Shown here: positions 10,101-18,188 of the stretch, piece after piece | How the letters are laid out: every line of letters starts with the position of its first letter | Position numbering within the stretch: the first letter of the stretch is position 1 | The notes under the pieces: generated by a model | What the model was told of the DNA's origin: nothing | The model's database searches: none | What the model saw: the letters and a program-made list of their open reading frames with translations, nothing else | Assembly (NCBI GenBank): GCA_035530875.1 | Contig: DATKUB010000019.1 | Location: 1-40,861, forward strand | Direction of reading: 5' to 3' | Length of the DNA: 40,861 nt | Source of the DNA: JANXYY01 sp035530875 | GTDB taxonomy: Bacteria > Actinomycetota > Actinomycetes > Nanopelagicales > Nanopelagicaceae | Made by a program: the position numbers and the translations under genes

Positions 10101-10600
10101 TGCGGATGGTTGGCGAAGCGGTCTCCGAGTACAAGGGTGAGCCGATCGAGATAAGCGAGTGCAAAATCGACCTGCCAATCGATGCCCACCTGCCACACGA
10201 ATACATCCCGGTTGAGCGTCTCAGGCTAGAGGCGTATCGGCGCCTGGCAACCGCCGCGGATACTGCGGAGATAGCCGATCTCACCGCTGAATTGATCGAT
10301 CGATATGGTTCGATCCCGGAGCCGGTAGCCAACCTGCTGGCGGTTGCTGAGTTCAGATTGGTAGCTAAAGCCGCTGGTCTTAGTGAAGTTATCGCTCAGG
10401 GTTCCATGGTCCGCTTGGCTCCGGTGGTCCTTGCGGAATCGGCGGCGCTCAGGCTGAGTAGGCTGTACCCCGGATCGATCATGAAGACGGCAGCTAAGAT
10501 TCTGCTGGTACCAAGGGCGAAGGTGCCTCTTGGCTCTAGTGGGCCCGCTGAGGGCGAGATCTTAAGTTGGACGAGCAGAGTGATCGCCGCCCTTAAGTGA
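7121..10600 (+). CDS. mfd: Transcription-repair coupling factor Mfd
   Basis: Mfd binds RNA polymerase stalled at DNA lesions, pushes it off with an ATP-driven translocase and recruits UvrA. The N-terminal third is the UvrB-like part (LFPAWETLPHERLSPRSDTVGERL). An RNA-polymerase-interacting CarD-like/RID stretch contains PGDYVVHEHHGVGRF. The translocase has Walker A GDVGYGKTEIA, a DEEQRFGVEHKE box, SATPIPRTLEMA, and GRVGRGRERAYAY. The C-terminal TRCF domain follows. ATG 7121 was chosen because GGAGG (7111-7115) lies 5 bp before it, giving 1159 aa; the frame is open about 21 codons further upstream. The stop overlaps a possible GTG start of the next frame. Confidence 0.97.
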   Translation: MDQKPSLDALLPLLATEPGLKQALLEIGSNEPQEIVVAPSIYPFVAATMATRAPLLLATATGREAADLAAALRAFLSPSEVVLFPAWETLPHERLSPRSDTVGERLSVLRRLSHPDEGRIQVVVAPIRAVLQPFVRGLGNLSKVKVATGDEISLDSLVRSLADAAYIRTELVERRGEFAVRGGIVDVFPPTEEHPLRIEFWGDRIEEIRFFKVADQRSLEVAGDGLIAPPCRELLLTEAVQERARSLLDRYPYLLDVLGRVSEGIAVEGMESLTPVLVDEMELLFDVMPEGTHFVLCDPERIRTRAADLVATGEEFLDASWANAAAGNATPIDLGASSYKSLDDLHDHAGFLGIPWWTLTPFTTDDAIERIEIQPVDPYRGNTDQALLDIKEFARNQWLTLVLTQGHGPAERLVELFSANEIPSRMASDGDLKLETGVVVVATAAIDSGFIAPNLKLAVITESDIATQRGSTRDLRKMPSRRRNVIDPLDLKPGDYVVHEHHGVGRFVEMVQRTVAGAMREYLVIEYAPSKRGLPGDLLFAPTDSLDLITRYVGGEAPTVHHMGGADWQKAKGRARKAVREIAGELIRLYAARTSAPGFAFSPDTPWQRELEDAFAFVETPDQLGTIQEVKADMEKPYPMDRIVCGDVGYGKTEIAVRAAFKAVQDSKQVAILVPTTLLVQQHLNTFSERYSGFPVKVAGLSRFQTAKESAEILAQLESGTVDVVIGTHRLLSKDVKFKDLGLVVVDEEQRFGVEHKEALKHLRVHVDVLSMSATPIPRTLEMAVTGIREMSTITTPPEERHPVLTYVGPYEDKQIGAAIRRELLRDGQVFYVHNRVESIEKTAMRLQDQIPEARIRVAHGQMNEHELEKVIVGFWEKEFDVLVSTTIIESGIDIANANTLIVERADRFGLSQLHQIRGRVGRGRERAYAYFLYPREQPLSQSAHDRLSTIAANTDLGAGMKIAMKDLEIRGAGNLLGGEQSGHIADVGFDLYMRMVGEAVSEYKGEPIEISECKIDLPIDAHLPHEYIPVERLRLEAYRRLATAADTAEIADLTAELIDRYGSIPEPVANLLAVAEFRLVAKAAGLSEVIAQGSMVRLAPVVLAESAALRLSRLYPGSIMKTAAKILLVPRAKVPLGSSGPAEGEILSWTSRVIAALK

Positions 10601-10644
10601 ATTTCAGACCGGACAAAAACGTTCGGACAAATCGAGGAGTGGTC

Positions 10645-11286
10645 GTGAAGGTTTTTGGTCGCGCAGGGCGCACTAGTCGGAGTCTGTCAATTGTCGGCAC
10701 GCTTGCGATAGCAGCACTTGGTCTAAGTGCCTGCGCCTCGTCGGTAGGAGTTGCGGGCACAGTGGGCGGTCAGGACATCACGATCAACAGGGTGCAAGCC
10801 AGCGTTGATGCCATTACCGCAGAACGTAAGGCGGCCGCTCTGCCTCCTGATCCGAAGGCGACCGATCTACCAAGAAATCAACTTAGGTTCTTTGTGCTGA
10901 GCGCACTATTGAAGGCCGCTGGTGACGCGGCTGGGGTCAAAGTGACTCAGAGCGACATTGATGGCCGACGTAAGGCCATCCTCACTCAGTTGGGTGGCGC
11001 AGCCAAACTACCGAGCGCGCTAGCAAATGCCGGAATCGCAAAGAGTGACTTTGATACCTACCTTTACGACGTGGCCTATGAGGCCTTGATTGGTGCAGCG
11101 CTCGCGCCGACTGCAGCGGCCGACTCGTCAGGTGATCAAGCGCGCGGTGCCGCGGTGCAGAAGGCTGTTTTGGATGCGAGCCAGAAAGCAAAAGTGAGTA
11201 TTAATCCTCGATACGGCACCTGGGATGAGACGACTCAAGACATCATTCCGGTCGACACAACTGGTGGCGCCGTAAAGAAGAAGTAG
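10645..11286 (+). CDS. SurA_N-like lipoprotein, possible secreted chaperone
   Basis: Probably an exported lipoprotein. A signal peptide with Arg/Lys at its start, a hydrophobic core and the lipobox LSAC (Cys30) is followed by a region resembling the N-terminal domain of SurA/PrsA foldases (GTVGGQDITINRVQASVDAI). No PPIase domain is visible, so it may be a chaperone without isomerase activity. GTG 10645 is preferred because GAGGAG (10634-10639) precedes it; GTG 10597, overlapping the mfd stop, would lengthen it to 229 aa. SurA_N lipoproteins between mfd and mazG are common in actinobacteria. Confidence 0.8.
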   Translation: MKVFGRAGRTSRSLSIVGTLAIAALGLSACASSVGVAGTVGGQDITINRVQASVDAITAERKAAALPPDPKATDLPRNQLRFFVLSALLKAAGDAAGVKVTQSDIDGRRKAILTQLGGAAKLPSALANAGIAKSDFDTYLYDVAYEALIGAALAPTAAADSSGDQARGAAVQKAVLDASQKAKVSINPRYGTWDETTQDIIPVDTTGGAVKKK

Positions 11287-11297
11287 GGTCAATCTCG

Positions 11298-11972
11298 ATG
11301 GCAGCTGGGAAGCGCTTGATCGAATTGGTTGCGGTGATGGACCGGCTGCGATCGCCAGGTGGCTGTCCATGGGATGCGAAACAGACGCATGAGTCTCTTC
11401 TGACCTATCTTTTGGAAGAGACCCATGAATTGGTTGATGCGGTCGAGAGTCATGATCGCGCATCGCTCAAGGAAGAGCTAGGCGATGTTCTCTTACAGGT
11501 TGTGTTCCATGCCCGAATTGCCTCGGAAGATGAGAACGAACCCTTCGATATCGATGCGGTAGCTGATGGAATTATTGAAAAACTCATTACTCGGCATCCG
11601 CATGTTTTTGGTGATGCGGAAACCTTGAAGACTCCTGACCAGGTAGAGGCGAGTTGGGAGCAACTTAAGGCGGTTGAAAAGGGACGTACCTCGGCGGTCG
11701 ATGGAGTGCCGATGGGCCAGCCAGCTCTCTCTTTGGCTACAAAACTCATTCAGCGGGCAAGCCGTCAAGGGGTGTCGGTGGCCATCAATGAACAAATTTC
11801 GGTCGACGGAGAAATCACTTCCACCAGCATCGGGGAACTGCTGTTGCGGGTCGTAGCGCTTGCAGAGAAGAACGAGATCGATGCCGAGGCGGCGCTCCGA
11901 GGTGCGGCCAGGAAGTATGCCGAAGAGATAGTTTCTGCGGAGGAATCCGCTCGAGACAGCCAAGTAGAATAA
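11298..11972 (+). CDS. mazG: Nucleoside triphosphate pyrophosphohydrolase MazG
   Basis: MazG hydrolyses (d)NTPs to monophosphate and pyrophosphate, which cleans the nucleotide pool and can lower ppGpp signalling. The N-terminal half has the hallmark RSPGGCPWDAKQTHESL, then EETHELVDA and KEELGDVLLQVVFHA, whose acidic residues bind magnesium, and ITRHPHVFGD. The C-terminal part (about residues 145-224) is the weaker second repeat. The 224-aa length is slightly short compared with E. coli MazG. It lies 11 bp after the SurA_N gene and upstream of eno, as in many actinobacteria. Confidence 0.93.
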   Translation: MAAGKRLIELVAVMDRLRSPGGCPWDAKQTHESLLTYLLEETHELVDAVESHDRASLKEELGDVLLQVVFHARIASEDENEPFDIDAVADGIIEKLITRHPHVFGDAETLKTPDQVEASWEQLKAVEKGRTSAVDGVPMGQPALSLATKLIQRASRQGVSVAINEQISVDGEITSTSIGELLLRVVALAEKNEIDAEAALRGAARKYAEEIVSAEESARDSQVE

Positions 11973-11997
11973 CTAGCACCCAAACTTAGGAGATGTT

Positions 11998-13278
11998 GTG
12001 GCCAGCATTGAAGCCATTTTCGCCCGTGAAATTCTTGACTCACGCGGGAATCCAACCGTTGAGGTTGAAGTTGTTCTCGACGACGGCACCATGGCTCGCG
12101 CCGGAGTTCCAAGCGGCGCCTCTACTGGTGCTTTTGAGGCCGTCGAGCTTCGCGATGGAGACAAGGCACGCTATGGCGGTAAGGGCGTTCTCCGTGCCGT
12201 TGAAGCTGTTGAAGAAGAGATCGCGCCGGAGTTGCTGGGATTCGATGCCGATGACCAGCGGCTAATCGATCAAGAAATGATTGATCTCGATGGCACCCCC
12301 AACAAGGCGAAATTTGGTGCTAATGCAATCCTTGGAGTATCGCTCGCCGTCGCAAAGGCAGCTGCGGATTCTGCCGACCTCTCGTTCTTCAGGTACATCG
12401 GTGGACCAAATGCCCACACCCTTCCGGTTCCGATGTTTAACATTCTCAACGGCGGCTCCCACGCCGACACCAACGTGGATATCCAAGAGTTCATGGCGGC
12501 TCCCATTGGTGCGGCTACCTTCCACGAAGCAGTTCGTTGGGGCGCAGAGGTTTATCACGCACTTAAGTCGGTTCTTAAAAAGAATGGCTTAGCTACCAGC
12601 ATCGGTGATGAGGGCGGATTCGCGCCGAATCTGGCCAACAACAGAGCAGCTCTTGATCTGATCCTTGAGGCAATTACCCTCGCTGGGTTTAAGCCGGGTA
12701 AAGATGTTGCGTTGGCACTTGACGTCGCCGCAACTGAATTTTTCAAAGATGGTGCTTATGTCTTTGAGGGGCAGTCCCGGAGCAGTGCTCAGATGATCGA
12801 GTACTACACGTCGTTAGTTGACCAATATCCCCTGGTCTCAATCGAGGACCCGCTGGACGAAGATGATTGGGCCGGTTGGACGGAATTCACCACCGTGCTT
12901 GGATCACAAATTCAAATTGTCGGCGACGATCTGTTCGTAACGAACCCAACACGAATTGCCAAGGGAATCGAGATGGGCGCGGCAAACGCTCTACTCGTAA
13001 AAGTCAACCAAATCGGAACTTTGACTGAGACTCTTGATGCGGTTGCGCTCGCCCACCGAAGTGGATACCGATGCATGATGAGCCACCGCTCGGGTGAGAC
13101 TGAGGATGTAACCATCGCCGATCTTGCGGTAGCCACAGACTGCGGACAGATCAAGACCGGGGCACCGGCTCGAAGCGAGCGGGTTGCCAAGTACAACCAA
13201 CTGATGCGCATCGAAGACGAGTTGGGCGACGCCGCTCGTTACGCGGGCAGAGGCGCGTTCCCGCGCTTCAAAGGGTGA
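11998..13278 (+). CDS. eno: Enolase
   Basis: Enolase interconverts 2-phosphoglycerate and phosphoenolpyruvate in glycolysis and gluconeogenesis. The opening IEAIFAREILDSRGNPTVEVEV, the SGASTGAFEAVELRDGD loop, SHRSGETEDVTIADLAVA near the C-terminus and the signature LLVKVNQIGTLTET (about residues 332-345) are all present. The length of 426 aa is standard. Start GTG 11998 has TAGGAG (11987-11992) 5 bp upstream. The stop overlaps the GTG start of the next gene by 4 bp (GTGA). Its product feeds PEP carboxylase (ppc, same window). Confidence 0.98.
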   Translation: MASIEAIFAREILDSRGNPTVEVEVVLDDGTMARAGVPSGASTGAFEAVELRDGDKARYGGKGVLRAVEAVEEEIAPELLGFDADDQRLIDQEMIDLDGTPNKAKFGANAILGVSLAVAKAAADSADLSFFRYIGGPNAHTLPVPMFNILNGGSHADTNVDIQEFMAAPIGAATFHEAVRWGAEVYHALKSVLKKNGLATSIGDEGGFAPNLANNRAALDLILEAITLAGFKPGKDVALALDVAATEFFKDGAYVFEGQSRSSAQMIEYYTSLVDQYPLVSIEDPLDEDDWAGWTEFTTVLGSQIQIVGDDLFVTNPTRIAKGIEMGAANALLVKVNQIGTLTETLDAVALAHRSGYRCMMSHRSGETEDVTIADLAVATDCGQIKTGAPARSERVAKYNQLMRIEDELGDAARYAGRGAFPRFKG

Positions 13279-13691
13279 AAGATCGCTTCAGCAGTCTTAA
13301 CGCCAGAGCGGTTGCGCTGGCGGTAGTAATCTTCATGCTTGCGCTCCTCCTAGCTGCGCCGGCTCAACGATATTTCGTGCAGCGGGCGCAGATTTCTGCT
13401 CTCCAGCATCAGTTGAGCGCCAGCCAGCAGCAAGTCCGCAACGCCAGAGCGGAACTTTTGCGTTGGCAAGACCCTGCGTACATAAAGGCACAAGCTAGAG
13501 CGCGCCTGCATTTTGTGATGCCGGGAGAGACCCAATACATCGTTGTTGATTCGAGCAAGAGCCACGAGGTGCCGTCAACCAGTGCTGCGATCGCCACCGA
13601 CCTTCCAGCGCAAGCCGCCTGGTACGAGCGCCTGATCTCGTCGATTCAATTGGTGGCAAATGTCGGATCAGCTAGTCAATCGACCAAGTGA
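13275..13691 (+). CDS. Septum formation initiator family protein (FtsB/DivIC)
   Basis: A small bitopic divisome protein. It has a short cytoplasmic N-terminus, one membrane segment (about residues 13-28), a coiled coil (about 33-63, QISALQHQLSASQQQVRNARAEL) and the family motif LLRWQDPAYIKAQARARLHFVMPGET (split here as WQDPAYIKAQARARL plus HFVMPGET). FtsB/DivIC binds FtsL and FtsQ to activate septal peptidoglycan synthesis. Its place after eno, with 4-bp overlaps to both neighbours, is the usual actinobacterial context. The start is GTG and probably translationally coupled. Confidence 0.9.
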   Translation: MKDRFSSLNARAVALAVVIFMLALLLAAPAQRYFVQRAQISALQHQLSASQQQVRNARAELLRWQDPAYIKAQARARLHFVMPGETQYIVVDSSKSHEVPSTSAAIATDLPAQAAWYERLISSIQLVANVGSASQSTK

Positions 13692-14182
13692 AAGCTGAAC
13701 AGCCAAGCACTCAAGATCTTGAGTGTATTCAGCGCCAATTAGGCAGAACTCCGCGAGGTGTGAATGCGATTGCGCATCGTTGTCCGTGCGGGAAGCCGGA
13801 TGTAGTCGAAACTGTTCCTCGCCTGGAAGACGGAACGCCGTTCCCCACGCTTTACTATGCGACGTGCCCCAAGTTAACGGGTGAAATATCCACTCTTGAA
13901 TCAAGCGGATTGATGGCGCGGATGAATATCGAACTAGAAGGAGATCCAGAACTCGCCGACCAATACCGCCAAGCGCACGTCCATTACTTAGCAGATAGAG
14001 CTGCTCTTGGTGTCTTTGTTCCGGAAATCGACGGAATTTCTGCAGGTGGCATGCCATCACGCGTGAAATGTCTGCACGTACTGGTTGCACACTCGTTGGC
14101 GGCTGGCCCTGGAGTTAATCCGCTCGGAGACCAGGCGCTTGCCCATCTTCGGCAATGGTGGAAAGGACGGGCATGCGAGTAG
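13688..14182 (+). CDS. DUF501 family protein
   Basis: A conserved actinobacterial protein of unknown function. The family pattern is visible: QRQLGRTPRGVNAIAHRCPCGKPDVVET near the start, LYYATCPKL in the middle, and a C-terminal MPSRVKCLHVLVAHSLAAGPGVNPLGD. Conserved Cys and His residues (HRCPCG, YATCP, KCLH, VAH) suggest a metal or cluster site, which is inference. The GTG start overlaps the ftsB stop by 4 bp, and its end overlaps the likely ppx start by 10 bp. The eno-ftsB-DUF501-ppx order is conserved in the phylum. Confidence 0.88.
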   Translation: MKAEQPSTQDLECIQRQLGRTPRGVNAIAHRCPCGKPDVVETVPRLEDGTPFPTLYYATCPKLTGEISTLESSGLMARMNIELEGDPELADQYRQAHVHYLADRAALGVFVPEIDGISAGGMPSRVKCLHVLVAHSLAAGPGVNPLGDQALAHLRQWWKGRACE

Positions 14183-15093
14183 CGGCCATAGATTGCGGCA
14201 CCAATTCAATTCGGCTCCTCATAGCCGATGTCGATTCGGTCACCGGCGAACTTAAAGACGTTAGGCGACAGATGAAGATCGTACGTTTGGGCGAAGGTGT
14301 AGATAAGACTGGCCAGTTTGCGCCGGCGGCGATTGAACGAACCTTGGATGCAGTTCGTTATTACGCCGACGAGATCACTCGTTATCGGCCGGTCGCCCTG
14401 CGCTTCTGCGCGACTAGCGCGGCAAGGGATGCAAGTAATCGCGATTCGTTTGTCAGTGGCGTTGAGAAAATTCTCAATGTGGCACCAGAGGTTATAACCG
14501 GGACCGAGGAGGCGCGGTTGTCGTTCTTGGGCGCAACCAGGGAATTGCCGATTGAGGAAGGTCCTTTTCTGGTTGTCGATATCGGTGGCGGTTCAACCGA
14601 ATTTGTCTACGGCATCAGAGATGTTGAGGCTGCAATCAGCGTCAACATTGGTTGCGTAAGAATGGCCGAGCGTCATTTTCGGCACGATCCCCCAAGTAGT
14701 GAGGAACTCGCGGCCGCTCGCACCGATATTGATGGGGCAATCGCAATCGCTGGCGCCCAAGTGCCGTTGAGGGCGGCCAAAACCCTCATTGCGGTGGCTG
14801 GAACCGCGACAACAGTGGCAGCAGCCGCTCTCGATCTTCCAAAATATGATCCTGAGATTCTGCATCTGAGCCGAACTAGCGCTGAGCAGGTACATCGAAT
14901 TGCCGATCGGTTCGCGCACCTCAATCGCGCAGAGCGAGCAGCCCTGCCCTATATGCACCCAGGTCGCGTTGATGTTATTTCGGCTGGTTCGCTCGTATTA
15001 TCCCGCATAGTGGATGTAACCGGTGTGAGCGAATTTGTTGCAAGCGAACATGACATCCTTGACGGCATAGCCTATGGATTAGCAGAGGGGTAG
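14173..15093 (+). CDS. Exopolyphosphatase / pppGpp phosphohydrolase, Ppx/GppA family
   Basis: Family members remove terminal phosphate from polyphosphate or convert pppGpp to ppGpp. The ASKHA fold is seen as phosphate loop 1 AAIDCGTNSIRLLIAD near the N-terminus, ATSAARDASN, and phosphate loop 2 VVDIGGGSTEFV. This is the short single-module form of about 306 aa, as in actinobacterial Ppx1. ATG 14173 is preferred because AAGGA (14163-14167) sits 5 bp before it; ATG 14155 would add six residues. Which of the two substrates is physiological cannot be told from sequence. Confidence 0.9.
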   Translation: MRVAAIDCGTNSIRLLIADVDSVTGELKDVRRQMKIVRLGEGVDKTGQFAPAAIERTLDAVRYYADEITRYRPVALRFCATSAARDASNRDSFVSGVEKILNVAPEVITGTEEARLSFLGATRELPIEEGPFLVVDIGGGSTEFVYGIRDVEAAISVNIGCVRMAERHFRHDPPSSEELAAARTDIDGAIAIAGAQVPLRAAKTLIAVAGTATTVAAAALDLPKYDPEILHLSRTSAEQVHRIADRFAHLNRAERAALPYMHPGRVDVISAGSLVLSRIVDVTGVSEFVASEHDILDGIAYGLAEG

Positions 15094-15100
15094 AAACGAT

Positions 15101-15787
15101 ATGGGATCAAAGGTTGTTTTTCCGAGTAATGGCAGCACCTGCGAGGGTTATCTGGCGGTGCCAGAGAGTGGTTCCGGTCCGGGTGTCATTGTCATTCAAG
15201 AATGGTGGGGATTAGTCGGCCACATCACCGACGTCACTGATCGCTTCGCCGAAGCTGGCTTTGTGGCACTCGCACCCGATCTTTACCACGGCGTCGAAAC
15301 AACTGAGCCCGACGAAGCGCAACGGTTGCTGATGGGTCTGGCGATGGACGTCGCCGCCGCCGATATCTCCGGTGCTGCGAGGTACTTGAAGTCCTTGCCG
15401 AGCAATTCAAGCGAGAAGGTCGGCACTGTCGGTTTCTGTATGGGCGGCTCGTTGGCGCTTTGGAGTGCAACTCTTGCGCCGCAGGTTGCCGCGACCGTCG
15501 CGTTCTATCCGGGTCTCCCATGGGAGCGCATGGCGCCAAAGTGGCAGAACTACCAAGGTAAGCACGCGATGATTCACTGCAGTGAATCAGATGGAACCTC
15601 GAGCGATCCAGGAATTCAATTGGCCAAGACATCAATTGAAGGAGCTGGCGGGCAGGTACAACTCTTTGATTACCCGGGTACACATCACGCTTTCTTCAAT
15701 AGCGATCGTCCTGAAGTTTTTGATGCAGCGAGTTCCGAATTGGCTTGGGATCGTACGCTCGAATTCTTCCGTACTCATCTGGCGTAA
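15101..15787 (+). CDS. Dienelactone hydrolase family protein
   Basis: An alpha/beta hydrolase of the DLH family. The nucleophile elbow is GFCMGG with Cys as nucleophile. QEWWGL (oxyanion/substrate region) and PDLYHG are typical. The catalytic His is in GTHHAFFN, and an Asp of the SESDGTSSD stretch may complete the triad. No signal peptide is seen, so it is probably cytoplasmic. The 228-aa length is standard. True substrates of most chromosomal DLH proteins are unknown, and there is no aromatic-degradation gene nearby, so a role in chlorocatechol degradation should not be assumed. It starts 7 bp after ppx. Confidence 0.88.
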   Translation: MGSKVVFPSNGSTCEGYLAVPESGSGPGVIVIQEWWGLVGHITDVTDRFAEAGFVALAPDLYHGVETTEPDEAQRLLMGLAMDVAAADISGAARYLKSLPSNSSEKVGTVGFCMGGSLALWSATLAPQVAATVAFYPGLPWERMAPKWQNYQGKHAMIHCSESDGTSSDPGIQLAKTSIEGAGGQVQLFDYPGTHHAFFNSDRPEVFDAASSELAWDRTLEFFRTHLA

Positions 15788-15796
15788 GAAATTCAG

Positions 15797-16531
15797 TTGC
15801 CGAGTTCAAATACACCGACAGCGGGGAGCGCGGAAGAGGTAGCAAAGTTTGCGTACGCTGCCAAGGCTCTGGACGTTCTTGATGATCGGATAAGCGTCTG
15901 TCGTGCTTGCCCGCGCCTGGTCTCGTGGCGAGAAGAGGTTGCGGTTAAGAAGCGTCGGTCCTTCATTGACGATGACTATTGGGGCCGGCCTGTAACTGGT
16001 TTTGGACCGACGGATGCACAGATTGTGATCCTTGGCTTGGCTCCGGCTGCCCATGGGGCGAACCGAACCGGCCGAGTTTTCACCGGTGATGAATCCGGTA
16101 ATTGGTTATTTGCCTCGCTTCATCGCGTCGGTTTGGCAAAGATCGCCACCAGCACCAGTTCATCCGATGGGCAAGAACTCATCAATGTTCGTCTGCTGAC
16201 CGCAGTTCGGTGTGCTCCTCCAGCGAATGCACCGACAATTGCAGAGCGAGATAATTGCAAGCCCTGGCTCGTCAGGGAACTGGAGTTGCTCACTCAGGCC
16301 AATATCTATGTGGCGCTCGGGGCCTTTGGTTGGGATGCACTTCTTAGCACATTCACCGGAATCCCCAAGCCCAAGCCGAAGTTCGGGCATGGGGCACAAG
16401 TAGAATTGCCCGATGGTCGCATCCTGCTCGCCTCATACCACCCGAGCCAGCAGAACACCTTTACCGGCCGGCTCACGGAGAAGATGCTCGACGACGTACT
16501 CGGTTCGGCGGCAACCCTCGCCAACCGGTAG
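15797..16531 (+). CDS. Uracil-DNA glycosylase, family 5 (UdgB-like)
   Basis: It removes uracil and some other deaminated bases from DNA. Four cysteines typical of the 4Fe-4S glycosylases are visible: Cys35 and Cys38 (VCRACPRL), the Cys of AVRCAPP and that of RDNCKPW. Motif 1, GLAPAAHGANRTGRVFTGDESGNWL, is characteristic of family 5 (given here as GLAPAAHGANRTGR then VFTGD). The C-terminal motif is SYHPSQQNTFTGRLT. The only reasonable start is TTG 15797, 9 bp after the DLH gene and with a poor ribosome binding site, so coupling is likely. Its length of 244 aa matches actinobacterial relatives. Confidence 0.92.
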   Translation: MPSSNTPTAGSAEEVAKFAYAAKALDVLDDRISVCRACPRLVSWREEVAVKKRRSFIDDDYWGRPVTGFGPTDAQIVILGLAPAAHGANRTGRVFTGDESGNWLFASLHRVGLAKIATSTSSSDGQELINVRLLTAVRCAPPANAPTIAERDNCKPWLVRELELLTQANIYVALGAFGWDALLSTFTGIPKPKPKFGHGAQVELPDGRILLASYHPSQQNTFTGRLTEKMLDDVLGSAATLANR

Positions 16532-16543
16532 ATTTACCGCCGA

Positions 16544-16616
16544 GCCCCTGTAGTCCAGCGGTAGAGACAAGCGACTTAAAATCGCTCCAGCGTGGGTTCG
16601 AATCCCACCGGGGGTA
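16544..16616 (+). tRNA. tRNA with UAA anticodon (Leu by code), class I fold
   Basis: A full cloverleaf can be drawn. The acceptor is GCCCCTG/CGGGGGT with two wobble pairs and discriminator A16616. The D arm is GTCC with an 8-nt loop. The anticodon stem AGCGA/TCGCT (16570-16574/16582-16586) carries loop CTTAAAA with TAA at 16577-16579. The variable loop is only 5 nt (CCAGC), and the T arm is GTGGG-TTCGAAT-CCCAC. CCA is not encoded. Bacterial tRNA-Leu normally has a long class II variable arm, so the amino acid identity is uncertain although A73 fits Leu. Confidence 0.85.
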
Positions 16617-16634
16617 CAACAGAAAGGAAGTGCA

Positions 16635-17399
16635 ATGGAAAGCTCCAACCCAGTGCTCACCAAGGCGTTTACGTCCAAAAAGGGCTTCGCCGCCTTTGAA
16701 AAGACCTATGCGGGTCCGAGCGCTACACCGCTTGAGACCGGTCGGATGACGATCGACGACGTCGTCACTAAGACCGCTGCCTTACTCGTCACCCTGGTTG
16801 TTACAGCGGCGCTTGCCTGGAAGATGAACTTGCCAAATGGCGTTCTGATGATCGCACTTTTTGCTGGGTTGGGTCTTGCCATGGTCAACTCCTTTGCCAA
16901 GACCATCCGACCGCCGCTGGTATTTGCTTATGCCATTTGCGAAGGTCTAGTCGTCGGCGTAATTAGCCACATTTACGACACCTACTACAACGGAATTGTT
17001 AGTCAAGCGGTAATTGGCACACTCTGCGCCTTCGGCGGAATTCTCTTCCTCTACTCGAGCGGAAAGCTACGGGCGACTCCAAAGTTCACAAAGATGTTAA
17101 TGAGCGCAGCCATTGGATACCTGGTTCTCGGGCTCGTCAGTCTGATCGCCAGTTTCGCTCACGTTGGAAATGGCATGGGCCTCTACGGAGTACACGGTCT
17201 TGGATTGTTGCTCTCAGTAGGTGGCGTTGCTCTCGCGAGCTTCTTCTTCGTTCTTGATTTTGATCAGATCGAAAAGGGCATAAAAGCAGGAGTGCCGGCG
17301 CGCGAATCGTGGCGGGCATCGTTCGGTCTTGTTGTCACTCTTGTCTGGCTATATCTCGAGATCCTTCGCTTGCTCTCGATTCTTCGTCAATCGAACTAG
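16635..17399 (+). CDS. Bax inhibitor-1/YccA family membrane protein
   Basis: A polytopic membrane protein of 254 aa. After a soluble N-terminus (about 45 residues, with FEKTYAG) come about seven hydrophobic segments, among them TKTAALLVTLVVTAALAW, VLMIALFAGLGLAMV, LVFAYAICEGLVVGVIS and the last VTLVWLYLEILRLL. The order and length fit the actinobacterial branch of the BI-1/YccA family. Relatives form pH-sensitive calcium leak channels (BsYetJ), but the function of actinobacterial members is unknown. GAAAGGAAG precedes the ATG. The gene follows the UAA tRNA by 18 bp. Confidence 0.88.
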   Translation: MESSNPVLTKAFTSKKGFAAFEKTYAGPSATPLETGRMTIDDVVTKTAALLVTLVVTAALAWKMNLPNGVLMIALFAGLGLAMVNSFAKTIRPPLVFAYAICEGLVVGVISHIYDTYYNGIVSQAVIGTLCAFGGILFLYSSGKLRATPKFTKMLMSAAIGYLVLGLVSLIASFAHVGNGMGLYGVHGLGLLLSVGGVALASFFFVLDFDQIEKGIKAGVPARESWRASFGLVVTLVWLYLEILRLLSILRQSN

Positions 17400-17405
17400 T
17401 TCGCC

Positions 17406-18140
17406 ATGGCCTTAACGGTTGAGCGCATGAGCGCTCAACCGCGCTTCGCTGAAGAGTTGGAGTTGCTCTTCCCCGAAGGTTGGCCCGGCGTTGTTCCTCC
17501 CGGCCAGGAAGTAAAGCAACTAGTTGAGCATGCACACGTTTACTTCTCCTCGTTAGAGATTGCTCTGTTGCACGATGAGTTATTGGTTGGCTCCGCTTCC
17601 GCCGTGCCAATTCGTTGGAACGGTGAACCGTCCGATCTTCCACGCGGTTACACGGATACCTTGTCCCGCGCCGTCGTCGACTTTGGAAGCGGCATTGAGC
17701 CTGACACGATGGCGATAATGACGACGCATGTTAGGCCAGATATGCGAGGCCGTGGATTGATTGCCGAGTTGCTTATCGGACTGCGTGAACTTGCCGACGA
17801 ATTGGGATTTGACCAAGTGATTGCCCCCGTCCGTCCCGCTTCAAAGGCGTTGTATCCACTTACGCCAATTGAAACGTTCAGCGCCTGGACGGAACCAGAT
17901 GGGGCGCCACTCGATCAACTGGTGCGGACGCATTGGCGGCTAGGTGCGCGCATTATCGCAACCTCCCCCGAATCCATTTCCATGACAGCCACAGTTTCTG
18001 AGTGGGAGACCTGGACAAAACTTGATCTGCTTAGCTCTGGCGACTACATAATTCCCGACGGCTTATCTATTTTGAGCGTCGACATGAACCAAGACTGTGG
18101 CACGTACATTGAGCCAAGCATCTGGATGCACCACCGCTGA
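17406..18140 (+). CDS. GNAT family N-acetyltransferase
   Basis: The acetyl-CoA binding motif A is VRPDMRGRGLIAELLIGL (about residues 110-127), preceded by the beta-strand MAIMTTHV. The rest (244 aa) is longer than a minimal GNAT domain; the C-terminal half (about residues 140-244) contains HWRLGARIIATSPESISM and resembles the extra domain of actinobacterial two-part GNAT proteins. The substrate cannot be predicted. It begins 6 bp after the Bax-inhibitor gene and marks the last gene before the repeat-rich accessory region. Confidence 0.78.
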   Translation: MALTVERMSAQPRFAEELELLFPEGWPGVVPPGQEVKQLVEHAHVYFSSLEIALLHDELLVGSASAVPIRWNGEPSDLPRGYTDTLSRAVVDFGSGIEPDTMAIMTTHVRPDMRGRGLIAELLIGLRELADELGFDQVIAPVRPASKALYPLTPIETFSAWTEPDGAPLDQLVRTHWRLGARIIATSPESISMTATVSEWETWTKLDLLSSGDYIIPDGLSILSVDMNQDCGTYIEPSIWMHHR

Positions 18141-18188
18141 TTCCCGTCTAGGGCGATCATCTTGCTACCTTACGTCAGCATGTGCTTC

